64,000 nucleotides of DNA. It comes from Betaproteobacteria bacterium (lineage in GTDB: Bacteria > Pseudomonadota > Gammaproteobacteria > Burkholderiales > SG8-41). Under the pieces are notes generated by a model. That model saw only the letters and a program-made list of their open reading frames with translations, made no database searches and was not told the origin of the DNA. Both the position numbers and the translations under genes were made by a program. The stretch covers positions 79,472 to 143,471 of the forward strand of contig JAKFUS010000015.1 in the NCBI GenBank assembly GCA_021732605.1, given 5' to 3'. Positions within the stretch are counted from its first letter, which is position 1; every line of letters starts with the position of its first letter. Positions 22,013 to 30,742 of this stretch are shown here, piece after piece.

Positions 22013-23367
22013 CAACCGCTGGCGCGCTGTGCCTGCACCACTTCATCGACAATCTCCGGCGCGCGGCCGACATAGGTGGTTGGATCGAGCGCCGCCTTCA
22101 GTTCATCCGCAGACAGTGCCGCCTTGACCTGCGCGTTCTGCATCAACGCGCTCTCGAAGGACACGCCATTCTCGATGCCGTGCATCGAGGCCTCGTACAC
22201 CAGGTCATGCGCCGTCTGTTTGCCGACCTTGTCCGAGAGCACGAACATCACGCGCTCCGACAGCAGGAAGCCGCCGAGCAGACCAAGGTTGTGGCGCATC
22301 TGCTTCGCATCGACATGCAGGTCGCTCAGCACGTATTTCATCATCGCCAGCAGGCCGCCGGCCATCAGGCAGGATTCGGGAATCGCCTTCCATTCGCCGC
22401 GCCAGCCCGAGCCGTCGCGCTCGTGTTCGGTGACCATGCACTCGAGCATGAACGACGCGTTGTAACGCAACGCACGGCTGACACCGACCACGGCTTCGCA
22501 GGTCGACGGATTACGCTTGTGCGGCATGGTCGATGAACCGACCTTGCCGGCACTGAACGGCTCGTAGAGCTCACCGATTTCGGTGTGCTCCAGATTGACG
22601 ATCTCGTTGGCGATTTTGCCCAGCGTCGCGCTGATCAGGCCCAGCACATTGATGTATTCGGCAAAACGGTCGCGTGCCGGCTGCCAGTTGATGTCGGCGA
22701 CGCCGAGACCCAGGCGTTTCATCAGCCTTTTTTCCAGTTCCTTCGCCTGCGGTCCGAACGAGGCCTGGGTGCCCACCGCACCGACCATGCCGCCGACAAA
22801 CATCCGCGGCTCGAGCTGGCGCAGGCGCTCGTAATGCCGCCCCACTTCCGACAGCCAGATCGCAGCCTTGTGGCCGAAGGTGATCGGCAAGGCCTGCACA
22901 CCGTGCGAACGACCGACCATCGGTGTTGCGCGGTGCTGCTCGCACAATTTAACCAGCGCATTGCCGATGGCCTTGATATCGCGCAGGTAAATCACATGCG
23001 CGTCCCTGATCTGCATCATGGTTGCGGTGTCGAGCACGTCCTGCGTGGTCGGCCCGAAATGGATGTACTCGCCATGTTCGGGTTTGCACAGGTTCTGCAC
23101 CGCTTTCACCGCAGGCACCAGCGGATGTTTGATGCGACGAATTTCGGCTGCCACCGCGGCGATGTCGATTTTCGAAATCTTGCAGTTGGCTGCGATTTCC
23201 TCGGCCGCGGCCCCGGGAATGATGCCCAGCGCCGCCTGCTCCAGCGCCAATGCCCCCTCGAAATCCAGCCATTTCTGCACGCGGTTGTGGTCGTTGAAAA
23301 TTCCCCGCAGCTCCTCGGTGCTCCACAGGTGCTGGATCAGTATGTCGTCAAATACTCCGGATGCCAT
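22003..23367 (-). CDS. adenylosuccinate lyase/carboxymuconate cycloisomerase-like lyase
   Basis: A 454-residue member of the fumarase/aspartase superfamily with the signature GSSTMPHKRNP and the upstream helix GPTTQDVLDTATMMQIRD. The superfamily performs beta-eliminations giving fumarate or related lactones. The genomic setting (dehydrogenase, Bug receptor, LVIVD protein) argues for a catabolic lyase rather than purine biosynthesis. ATG 23367 is chosen because AAGGAAA lies 5 bases upstream and the sequence before it is not conserved. The C-terminal residues -WLK and the stop are encoded by repeat copy C. Confidence 0.85.
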   Translation of the reverse strand: MASGVFDDILIQHLWSTEELRGIFNDHNRVQKWLDFEGALALEQAALGIIPGAAAEEIAANCKISKIDIAAVAAEIRRIKHPLVPAVKAVQNLCKPEHGEYIHFGPTTQDVLDTATMMQIRDAHVIYLRDIKAIGNALVKLCEQHRATPMVGRSHGVQALPITFGHKAAIWLSEVGRHYERLRQLEPRMFVGGMVGAVGTQASFGPQAKELEKRLMKRLGLGVADINWQPARDRFAEYINVLGLISATLGKIANEIVNLEHTEIGELYEPFSAGKVGSSTMPHKRNPSTCEAVVGVSRALRYNASFMLECMVTEHERDGSGWRGEWKAIPESCLMAGGLLAMMKYVLSDLHVDAKQMRHNLGLLGGFLLSERVMFVLSDKVGKQTAHDLVYEASMHGIENGVSFESALMQNAQVKAALSADELKAALDPTTYVGRAPEIVDEVVQAQRASGWLK

Positions 23368-23386
23368 GGTGTTTCCTTTTTTTCGA

Positions 23387-24619
23387 TCAAATACGTTCAA
23401 GGATATGCAGGCCGCGGACGCGGTCGAGCAGGTACAGCAAGCCGCGGTCGTCAACGGTCACGTCGTTGCTCTGCACCCGATCCGAGCCCGGTGGCACATC
23501 GGGCACAAAGTAAGCCACCTCTTTCATCGCGTGCGGATTGGCGATGTCGACGATGCGCAGGCCGTGGGCGAACCAGGCCACCGGAATTTCGGTGCCGGTG
23601 ACTTTTTCGCAGGGCTGATGACAGCCAGTCGCGTACGGCTGCTGCTCCGGCGGAATATCCTCGAGCTGGAAGCTCGACACCACCGCGGGATGTTTCTCAT
23701 CGGTAATGTCGACCATCCACAGGAAGGCCGAGTTGTGCGGTGGACAGTCGGGCAGCCGCACCACGTCCTCATCGGACACCACGAGGAAATCGCGATTTTT
23801 GATCTTGAACGGGATACGCAGTGCGGTGTGGGTCGGCCACGGGAACGGCGGACTCCAGTCCAAGCCCGACACAAATTTAGGCTTGCTCATGTCGTCGATA
23901 TCGAGAATGACGAAGCCACCATGCCAATAGCTGGTGTAGAGCCGGTTGCCGTAACGCAGCGGATGATGGCACTTGTGCGCCGAGCCGCGCCAGGTCGGCT
24001 TCTCACCGCCGGCGGTGTGCTGGCCAGGCATCCACCAGCGCCCGACCTCCTGCGGCTTCGCCGGATCCTTGAGATCGAGGATCATCACGATGTTGCCGAG
24101 ATAACCGTCCATGGTCGGCGAGATGTAGGCGTAGCGGCCGTCAAAATCAAAGCGGTGCACGCCGCGCGCGTAATCAACACCGGGTTTGTCGTCGGTCTGC
24201 CACAAGGTGATCAGTTTGGGTTTGGCCGGATTCGAGACATCGTAAATGCCGAGGCCGCCGTGAAAATCATCCGGCGCCACCTCACCTTTTGCATTCTTCG
24301 TCGACAGCACTTCGCGGTTGGTCAGCATGATGTCGCCGGACACGCGCACCTTGTGCGAATGCGTGCCCTTGGGCATGTTGATTTCCGACAGGAACCTGGG
24401 ATGCCTGGGATCCTTGACGTCGAATATCAGCGTGCCGTGCGGATTGCGCATGTTGCCGACGTAGGCAATGTTGCGCTCGACCACCACCTGGCCGCCACCG
24501 GCGCAATCGGTAAACGACACTGGCTGCATGCCGGCGCTGCAATTGTGCTGGTGCCCGTCGCCGCCACCGGCACGAACATCGACGTAGGCTACTTCACGGA
24601 TACCCTTGGACTTGCTCAT
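23387..24619 (-). CDS. LVIVD repeat beta-propeller-like protein
   Basis: A 410-residue protein built of repeated segments of the LVIVD type, for example GTLIFDVKDPRHPRFL, GLGIYDVSNPAKPKLI, IVMILDLKDPAKPQEV, FVILDIDDMSKPKFV, LWMVDITDEKHPAVV and LRIVDIANPHAMKEV, which should fold as a beta-propeller. No signal peptide is evident after the preferred start, ATG 24619, which has GAGGAA 9 bases upstream. Many His and Asp residues could bind metal. It lies between a Bug receptor and a lyase. The biochemical role of this family is not established, to my knowledge. Confidence 0.82.
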   Translation of the reverse strand: MSKSKGIREVAYVDVRAGGGDGHQHNCSAGMQPVSFTDCAGGGQVVVERNIAYVGNMRNPHGTLIFDVKDPRHPRFLSEINMPKGTHSHKVRVSGDIMLTNREVLSTKNAKGEVAPDDFHGGLGIYDVSNPAKPKLITLWQTDDKPGVDYARGVHRFDFDGRYAYISPTMDGYLGNIVMILDLKDPAKPQEVGRWWMPGQHTAGGEKPTWRGSAHKCHHPLRYGNRLYTSYWHGGFVILDIDDMSKPKFVSGLDWSPPFPWPTHTALRIPFKIKNRDFLVVSDEDVVRLPDCPPHNSAFLWMVDITDEKHPAVVSSFQLEDIPPEQQPYATGCHQPCEKVTGTEIPVAWFAHGLRIVDIANPHAMKEVAYFVPDVPPGSDRVQSNDVTVDDRGLLYLLDRVRGLHILERI

Positions 24620-24642
24620 GTCTGCGTTTTCCTCAGCTGGTG

Positions 24643-25605
24643 TTATTCGATTTCGATTTTGGCGGCCTTGATGACCTTGCCCCACTTCTCGTACTCGCTG
24701 CGAATGAAGCGCGCGAAGTCCTCGGGCTTGTCGCCCACCGGGACCGTGGCCAGACTGAGCAGCCGGTCCTTGACCTCCGGGATGGCCAATGATTTGACGA
24801 GTTCTTTGTTCAGGCGGTCAACGATAACTTTGGGCGTGCCCGCCGGAGCCAGCCAGCCGAACCAGCCGATGACTTCGAATCCGGGATAACCCGATTCAGC
24901 CACCGTCGGCAGTTCCGGTGCCACCGGCGAGCGCTGGGCGCTGGTGATCGCCAGTGCGCGCACCCTGCCGGCCTTGATCTGCGGCGTTGCGGCGAGCGCG
25001 ATGCTGAACAGCGCCTGCACCTGGCCGGCAACGGTTTCCTGCAAGGCCGGCCCGCCGCCTTTATAAGGAACATGCACAAAGGACGTGCCCGAAGTCAGGC
25101 GGAACAATTCCAGCGCAAGGTGTCCCGAGGTGCCGTTGCCGGCGGAGGCAAAGGTGAAGCCGCCCTGCCTGGCCTTGACCGCGGCCACCAGTTCCTGCAC
25201 CGACTTCACCGGCAGCGAAGGGTGGACAACCAGAATATTGGGCACCGTGATGCCCAGCGTAATCGGCGCGAAATCCTTGATCGGGTGGTACGACACCTTG
25301 CGGTAGAGACTGGGATTGATCGCCACACCCGCGGCAACCAGCACAAAGGTATAACCGTCGGGTACGGCACGCGCCGTGGTTTCGTAAGCAATGCCGCCGT
25401 TGGCGCCGGGCCGGTTGTCGATGACGACGGTCTGCACCAGCGCCGTGCTGAGGTGCGGGCTGACCAGACGCGCCAGCGTGTCCGCCGGACCGCCGGGCGG
25501 TACCGCCACCAGCATGCGTATCGGCTTGCTCGGATAAACCTGTGCGTGTGAGACACCGCTCGCAACCAACAGACAGCCGATTGCGCAACTGATGATTCTG
25601 TTCAT
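24643..25605 (-). CDS. Bug/TctC-family receptor
   Basis: A 320-residue periplasmic receptor with a signal peptide ending near GVSHAQV. Motifs are YPSKPIRMLVAVPPGGPADTLAR, VIDNRPGANGGIAYE and VPDGYTFVLVAAG. ATG 25605 is preferred; AGGAGG lies 10 bases upstream, and a TTG two codons earlier is the alternative. It is 23 bases ahead of the LVIVD gene and 35 after the hydrolase gene, so the minus-strand run from 26546 to 20968 may be one operon. Confidence 0.92.
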   Translation of the reverse strand: MNRIISCAIGCLLVASGVSHAQVYPSKPIRMLVAVPPGGPADTLARLVSPHLSTALVQTVVIDNRPGANGGIAYETTARAVPDGYTFVLVAAGVAINPSLYRKVSYHPIKDFAPITLGITVPNILVVHPSLPVKSVQELVAAVKARQGGFTFASAGNGTSGHLALELFRLTSGTSFVHVPYKGGGPALQETVAGQVQALFSIALAATPQIKAGRVRALAITSAQRSPVAPELPTVAESGYPGFEVIGWFGWLAPAGTPKVIVDRLNKELVKSLAIPEVKDRLLSLATVPVGDKPEDFARFIRSEYEKWGKVIKAAKIEIE

Positions 25606-25640
25606 GGACAAGCCCCTCCTTGTTTTATTTTTTTAAATCC

Positions 25641-26546
25641 TCAGGCCGCCAGCGCACGATTCTCCGGCACATTCATGAACGATTCCATCGCATGCCAGAA
25701 CTTGTGGCGGTTGACGCCCAGCGTTGCGGCATGGGCCAGCCCCGACACGAATACGAACTGCTTGTCTTTGCCCGGCAGTTTGCCGAAAAAATTCAACAGG
25801 TCGGGCTCGGCGGCAATGCCATCAAATTCGCCGCGGATGATGCACACTGGACAGGTAATTTTCAGCGGATCAATCACCGGCAGGTGCGCGCACATGTCGA
25901 GATAGGTTCCGGTCGGCACGGAGTCGCCCAGCGGCAGTTCGGCATCCGCAAGCGCATCGGCGGCGATCATTTCCGAAGTGCCCGGCTTGTCGCGGGTGAA
26001 CATGCTGTGGATGAAGGCACGGTCGACCTTGCGCCGCGGGCTGGCGCGGTATTCCTCGACCTTCTCCTTACGTTTTGCCAGCGTCGGCGATCCCTCCCCG
26101 GTGTAGACCAGCGCCGACACCATCAGCCGTTTGACCCGCCCCGGATTCTGCTGCGCATACAGGGCCGCGCGCAGCGCGCCCGACGAGCCGCCGTACATGT
26201 ACACCTCGCGCGCGCCGCTTTCGCGCTCGACAATCTGCATCGCCGCGGCCAGATCCTGCGCGCCGGACGGGATATCGGAATTGCTTTCAGTGCGGTCCGA
26301 GCGACCGTAACCCTCGTGGTCCACCGTCCATACGTCGTAACCCTGGCCGGCAAAGTGATCCATCAGCGAATAGTCATTACGCCCCGGCACGCTGAGATCG
26401 AAACTCGAACGACCCGAAGCCGATGAGCCGTGCACCAGGAACAGTACCGGCGCGCCTTTCGCCGCAGTCGCAGCACGCTTGCGGTACACATAAAGTTTTA
26501 CATTGCCCTTCTGCGCCCAATATTCCGCGGCTGTAATCTGCGTCAT
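25641..26546 (-). CDS. alpha/beta hydrolase
   Basis: A 301-residue alpha/beta-hydrolase. The oxyanion region is FLVHGSSASGRSSFD, the nucleophile elbow is MYGGSSGALRA (Ser in G-G-S-S-G), the acid is probably Asp in IIRGEFDGIA, and the catalytic His is near SGLAHAATLG. No signal peptide is present with ATG 26546, which has GGAGC 5 bases upstream. It is probably the first gene of the minus-strand organic-acid operon and may hydrolyse an ester, lactone or amide of the imported compound. Confidence 0.85.
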   Translation of the reverse strand: MTQITAAEYWAQKGNVKLYVYRKRAATAAKGAPVLFLVHGSSASGRSSFDLSVPGRNDYSLMDHFAGQGYDVWTVDHEGYGRSDRTESNSDIPSGAQDLAAAMQIVERESGAREVYMYGGSSGALRAALYAQQNPGRVKRLMVSALVYTGEGSPTLAKRKEKVEEYRASPRRKVDRAFIHSMFTRDKPGTSEMIAADALADAELPLGDSVPTGTYLDMCAHLPVIDPLKITCPVCIIRGEFDGIAAEPDLLNFFGKLPGKDKQFVFVSGLAHAATLGVNRHKFWHAMESFMNVPENRALAA

Positions 26547-26693
26547 GCGCTGCTCCACTGGATGAAATGAGCGGCGATTATCGCACCGCGGCACCACGCG
26601 GCACAGTGCAGTCCGAATACTGGTCACGGGGTGAAATCAACGGGATAAAAGCCCGGGTGTAAACTTTCGCCAACCACCGCTCCGGAGCGCCCC

Positions 26694-27518
26694 ATGGCCG
26701 CCACCCCATCCAAGATCATCAGTCTCGCTGCACTCGCACAGCGCATCCCCGATGGCGCCGCGCTGGGACTCGGCGGCGTATTCCTGCACCGCGGGCCGTT
26801 CGCACTGGTGCGCGAGCTGGCGCGACAGCAACGCAAGAACCTCGAAATCATCAAGCCCTCCCCCGGTTACGACCTCGATCTGCTGTGCCGCGCCGGTGCC
26901 GTCGCCAAAGTACGCGCCGGCATCGTCGCGATGGAAGGCAATTTCGGCATGGCGCGCTGGTATCGCAAAGCCATTGAGCGCAAGGAAGCACGGCTCGAAG
27001 AACATGCCTGAATGACCCTGGTCGCGGGGCTGCGTGCAGCCTCCTACGGGATTCCCTTCCAGCCGGTCGCCGGTGTACATGGCAGCGAACTCGCGCGCAT
27101 CAACCACTGGCAGACCCTGCGCGACCCGTACGGCTCCGGACGCGATGTCTACGTGGTGCCTGCAGTACATCCGGATATCGCAGTGATCCACGCCGCCGAA
27201 GTCGATGCCGAAGGCAATGCCCGCGTCTACGGTTCGCCGTTCTGGGACCATCCGCTGAGTCGCGCGGCGAAACGCGTGCTGATTACCGCGGAAAAACTGG
27301 TGCCCACCGACCGGCTGCGCGAACAACCGGAACTGACCCTGGTTCCGGGATTCATGGTCGAAGCCGTCGCCATCACAGCCCAAGGTGCATGGCCCGGTTC
27401 CATGCATCCGTATTACGACATCGATTACCCGGCGGTGGAACGTTATATGGAGGATGCCGACGGTGTACTGGAAAAACATCTGGCGGAAGCACCGGAAACC
27501 CGCGGTGGAATAACGTGA
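26694..27518 (+). pseudogene. CoA-transferase subunit A (glutaconate CoA-transferase-like), split by an in-frame TGA
   Basis: Residues 1-105 (26694-27011) and a second piece of 168 residues (27012-27518) are in the same frame and read as one normal family I CoA-transferase A subunit of about 274 residues. The first part ends ...ARLEEHA, then TGA (27009-27011), then ATG and TLVAGLRAASYG. Motifs such as GLGGVFLHRGP and HAAEVDAEGNARVYG are intact and there is no other lesion. The stop could be a nonsense mutation, an assembly error, re-initiation (TGAATG) or recoding. The cognate B subunit is at 28039, displaced by a DNA glycosylase gene. Confidence 0.75.
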
Positions 27519-28021
27519 TGCTGATCCACAGTTTTCCGCCGGTCGCCGATGCGTCAGCGCGCCTGCTGATCCTCGGCAGCATGCCGGGCAAGAAATCCCT
27601 GGATGAAAAACAGTACTACGCAAATCCGAACAATGCATTCTGGAAACTGATGGGCGATTTTTTTGGCGCTGGCCCGGAATTGCCGTACGAGCAGCGGAAG
27701 CAGCAGTTGAAAAAATCTGGCGTTGCGCTGTGGGACGTGATGGCCTCCTGCGAGCGCGAAGGCAGCTTGGATTCCGCAATTGCCCCGGATTTCACCCCAA
27801 ACGATTTCCAGAGCTTCTTCGCGAATCACCGCAACATCACCCGGGTATTTTTCAACGGTACTAAAGCCGAACACAGTTTCCTGAAACATGTATTGCCGAC
27901 ACTGACCGCGCAACCGCTGCAATACACGCGTCTGCCATCCACCAGTCCGGCGCACGCCACGCGCAGTTATACACAAAAACTGACGGCATGGCGGGCCGTG
28001 ACGAACCATAAAAATAGTTAA
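27518..28021 (+). CDS. uracil-DNA glycosylase superfamily (hypoxanthine/mismatch-type) enzyme
   Basis: A 167-residue DNA repair enzyme of the UDG superfamily, most like the family 6 DNA-deoxyinosine glycosylases: LILGSMPGKKSLDEKQYYANPNNAFW carries the GSMPG and N-A-F-W elements, and LPSTSPAHA near the C terminus is the second active-site motif. The start ATG overlaps the preceding CoA-transferase stop (TGATG). The final KNS and stop codon fall in AT-rich repeat copy D. Its position between two subunits of a CoA-transferase is unexpected and suggests insertion of the gene. Confidence 0.88.
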   Translation: MLIHSFPPVADASARLLILGSMPGKKSLDEKQYYANPNNAFWKLMGDFFGAGPELPYEQRKQQLKKSGVALWDVMASCEREGSLDSAIAPDFTPNDFQSFFANHRNITRVFFNGTKAEHSFLKHVLPTLTAQPLQYTRLPSTSPAHATRSYTQKLTAWRAVTNHKNS

Positions 28022-28043
28022 TTAAATCATATATTTATATGAA
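28008..28043 (-). repeat. AT-rich interspersed repeat, copy D
   Basis: A 36-base AT-rich stretch containing AAAATAGTTAATTAAA, identical over 16 bases to copy C in reverse orientation, followed by a CATATATTTATATG palindrome. It provides the stop of the glycosylase gene and the start codon region of the next gene. Confidence 0.7.
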
Positions 28044-28776
28044 TATCGCAGACTGGACGCCGTTCTCCTTCATCGTCGTCAACCTTGCCCGCCAGATCCA
28101 CGCCGGCGAAATCACCTTCAGCGGCGTCAACTCCACGTTGCCGATGCTCGCCTGCCTGCTCGCCAAACGCGCCTACGATTTCCCCTTCACCTATATCAAT
28201 GTAGCCGGTGGCGTCGAGCCGCAACCCATCACGATTCCGCAATCGAGCAGCGACCCGGCGATCGTGCATGGTTCGCCGGCGATATTCGCCAACCAGGATT
28301 TCTACGACCTGTGCGCGCGCGGCGGCCTCGATCTGGTTTATCTCGGTTGCGCGCAGATCGACGCCGAAGGCCGCACCAACGTATCGGCGATCGGCTCCTG
28401 GGAAAATCCCAAGGTGCGACTGCCCGGCGGTGGCGGCGCAGCCGTGATGCTGCCGACGGCAAAACGCGTCGTGACCTGGCGCACGGATCACAGCACGCGC
28501 GCGCTCGTCGACAAACTTGATTTCGTCACTGCTGCCGGCAACATGACCGCGCTGGTGACACCGCTGGCCGTGTTTACACGCGATGCGCGCGCAGGATCAC
28601 GATTTATTCTCGAGTCCTATCAACCGAAAACCACCATCGCTCACATCACGGCGCATACCGGATTTCAATTCGATACTGCACAAGCACAGCCGGCAGCACC
28701 AATGACCGTACGTGAACGCGATGCACTGAACGCACTGGATGCCGGGGAACAATTCTCCGCTGCAGTGAACCACTGA
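28039..28776 (+). CDS. CoA-transferase subunit B (glutaconate CoA-transferase-like)
   Basis: A 245-residue family I CoA-transferase B subunit. Conserved parts are FSGVNSTLPMLACLLAKR, GGVEPQP, LDLVYLGCAQIDAEGRTNVS and VRLPGGGGAA. Together with the A subunit at 26694 it would exchange CoA between an acyl-CoA and a free carboxylate. The start ATG is inside AT-rich repeat D and has no Shine-Dalgarno site, so its translation initiation is unusual; coupling to the glycosylase stop 17 bases upstream is possible. Confidence 0.85.
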   Translation: MNIADWTPFSFIVVNLARQIHAGEITFSGVNSTLPMLACLLAKRAYDFPFTYINVAGGVEPQPITIPQSSSDPAIVHGSPAIFANQDFYDLCARGGLDLVYLGCAQIDAEGRTNVSAIGSWENPKVRLPGGGGAAVMLPTAKRVVTWRTDHSTRALVDKLDFVTAAGNMTALVTPLAVFTRDARAGSRFILESYQPKTTIAHITAHTGFQFDTAQAQPAAPMTVRERDALNALDAGEQFSAAVNH

Positions 28777-28822
28777 TGGTGCCGTGCTAGCATCACGGCC
28801 TCACAAAGTCCCCAGCCCCCAT

Positions 28823-30007
28823 ATGCTTCCGTTACAAGGCATCCGCGTCGTCGAGTTCTGCCAGGTTCTGGCCGGTCCCTTTGCGGGTTGCCTGCTCGCC
28901 GACATGGGCGCCGATGTGATCAAGGTCGAATCACCCGAAGGCGACCTGATGCGGCAATGGCCGCCAATCCTCGATGGCTACAGCCAGTATTTCGCATCGG
29001 TGAATCGTAACAAGCGCTCAGTAGTAATGGATCTGAAGGCCGATACCGATCGCGCCGCGGCACGCAAGCTGGCACTGAGCGCCGACATCCTGCTCGAAAA
29101 TTTCCGCCCCGGCGTGATGGCGAAATTCGGTCTTGATTACGCATCTCTCGCGAAAGATCACCCCGCGCTCGTTTACTGTTCGGTCTCCGCCTTTGGCCAG
29201 ACCGGGCCGCGCGCCGGCGAAGGCGGCTTTGACATGACAGTGCAGGCAATGAGCGGTGTGATGAGCGTCACCGGCGACCCTGACGGCCGTCCCGCAAAAT
29301 GCGGCATTCCGATCGCCGATTTTTCTGCGGGCCTCTACGCAGCGTTCAGTGCTGCGGCGGCACTGCACAAGGCACGCAGCACCGGCCACGGCGACCATGT
29401 CGATGTATCGATGCTCGGAGCCATGCTCGGCATCGCCAACCTGCAGACCAGCGAACTGTTCGGCACCGGCCGCGACCCGGTGCGCCTGGGTTCGGCGCAC
29501 CCGATGAATGCACCGTACGCCGCGTTCTGCTGCCGCGATGGTTATTTTGCGCTGGCCGCCGGGACCAACAAACTGTGGGAAGCCGCCTGTGCAGTCATCA
29601 GCCGCAGTGACCTGCCCAAGGACCCGCGCTTTGCAACGCCTACCCTGCGCGCGCAGCATCAGGATGCGCTGCGCGAAGTGTTGGAGACTGAGTTCGTCAA
29701 ATATGATGCGAACGATTTGCTCTCACGCATGAACGCGCGTGGCGTACCCTGCGCACCGCTGTACAATTATTCGCAGGTGCTGGCCGACCCGCAGGTCAAA
29801 CACATGGAATGGGTGCAGGATATGGCGCTGCCTAACGGAGTGGCCAGCAAAACCGTCATTTCGCCGCAGCGCGTGTCCGGCCAGCGTCTGGATGTACGCC
29901 ATGGACCACCGGCACTGGGCGCACACACCGCGGAAATTCTCGCCGAATTTAAAGACATGAACGTGAAGGATATGAAAGCAGGAAATTCAGCAGGAGCTTC
30001 AAAATGA
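28823..30007 (+). CDS. CaiB/BaiF-type (family III) CoA-transferase
   Basis: A 394-residue family III CoA-transferase. N-terminal LPLQGIRVVEFCQVLAGPF and GADVIKVESPEGD are typical, and Asp137 (GEGGFDMTVQAMSG) corresponds to the nucleophilic Asp of CaiB and formyl-CoA transferase. It exchanges CoA between carboxylates. Its stop overlaps the next start (ATGA at 30004-30007), coupling it to a Gln-type thiol dioxygenase. In 3-mercaptopropionate pathways a family III enzyme activates 3-sulfinopropionate; that match is suggestive only. Confidence 0.9.
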   Translation: MLPLQGIRVVEFCQVLAGPFAGCLLADMGADVIKVESPEGDLMRQWPPILDGYSQYFASVNRNKRSVVMDLKADTDRAAARKLALSADILLENFRPGVMAKFGLDYASLAKDHPALVYCSVSAFGQTGPRAGEGGFDMTVQAMSGVMSVTGDPDGRPAKCGIPIADFSAGLYAAFSAAAALHKARSTGHGDHVDVSMLGAMLGIANLQTSELFGTGRDPVRLGSAHPMNAPYAAFCCRDGYFALAAGTNKLWEAACAVISRSDLPKDPRFATPTLRAQHQDALREVLETEFVKYDANDLLSRMNARGVPCAPLYNYSQVLADPQVKHMEWVQDMALPNGVASKTVISPQRVSGQRLDVRHGPPALGAHTAEILAEFKDMNVKDMKAGNSAGASK

Positions 30008-30618
30008 AAAACACCGCACGCTTCCGTCACTTCGTCGCCGAGTTCACCCGCCTTGCCGAGAAAAACGGCAGCAACGAAACAACCATGCTCGATGCCGGCG
30101 GAAAACTGCTCGGCGATCTGATCAAGCATGACGACTGGCTGCCCGATGAATGCGCGCAGCCGCATCCGCAGTTCTACCAGCAGTACCTGCTCTACTGCGA
30201 TCCGCTGGAACGCTTCTCGGTAGTCAGTTTTGTCTGGGGTCCGGGACAGAAAACGCCGGTGCATGACCACATGGTCTGGGGCATGGTCGGCATGATGCGC
30301 GGCGCCGAGTCCTGCCGCCGTTTTGAACGCTCCGCCCTCGGCAAGCCGATGGCCGCCAGTGAAACGGCGCGGCTACTGCCGGGCGAGGTCGACAGGGTAT
30401 CGCCCACCGTCGGCGACATCCATGAAGTGGCCAATGCCTATGATGACCGGGTATCTATCAGCATTCACGTCTACGGTGCCAACATCGGTGCGGTCAAACG
30501 TCATGTCTTCGATGCCTCCACCGGTATCGACAAACCCTTTGTCTCCGGTTATTCAAGCCCGCAGATGCCGAACATCTGGGACCGCTCTGCCGAAGTACGC
30601 GCAAGCCTGCAAAACTAA
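30004..30618 (+). CDS. cysteine-dioxygenase-family protein, Gln-type (3-mercaptopropionate dioxygenase-like)
   Basis: A 204-residue cupin thiol dioxygenase, cytosolic and probably Fe(II)-dependent. The metal triad is His87, His89 (TPVHDHMVWG) and His140 (GDIHEVANA). Residue 60, 27 positions before His87, is Gln (FYQQYLLYCDP), where cysteine dioxygenases have Arg; Gln marks the 3-mercaptopropionate-type enzymes. It would convert a thiol to a sulfinate. It is translationally coupled to the family III CoA-transferase upstream. A paralogue with Arg at this site is at 59693. Confidence 0.85.
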   Translation: MKNTARFRHFVAEFTRLAEKNGSNETTMLDAGGKLLGDLIKHDDWLPDECAQPHPQFYQQYLLYCDPLERFSVVSFVWGPGQKTPVHDHMVWGMVGMMRGAESCRRFERSALGKPMAASETARLLPGEVDRVSPTVGDIHEVANAYDDRVSISIHVYGANIGAVKRHVFDASTGIDKPFVSGYSSPQMPNIWDRSAEVRASLQN

Positions 30619-30625
30619 AAAAGCA

Positions 30626-30721
30626 GCCACAGAGAACAGAGTTCACAGAGAACCCCTGCCCGGACAAACAAATGCAACTCTCGATTTTGTATTTCTCCGT
30701 GTTCTCTGTGCCCTCTGTGGC
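30626..30721. repeat. inverted repeat with CACAGAGAAC arms
   Basis: The left arm GCCACAGAG...CACAGAGAAC (30626-30653) and the right arm GTTCTCTGTG..CTCTGTGGC (30701-30721) are complementary over 9 + 10 bases, with 9- and 2-base spacers between the halves. Similar elements are common dispersed repeats in proteobacterial intergenic regions. It fills the gap between the dioxygenase and the enoyl-CoA-hydratase-like gene. Confidence 0.75.
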
Positions 30722-30742
30722 CAAGGTTTTAAAGGCATCCCC

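Noticed and set aside
22003..23367. purB (adenylosuccinate lyase) as the specific name
   Set aside because: The signature is shared by the whole superfamily and the setting is catabolic, so only a family-level call is supported.
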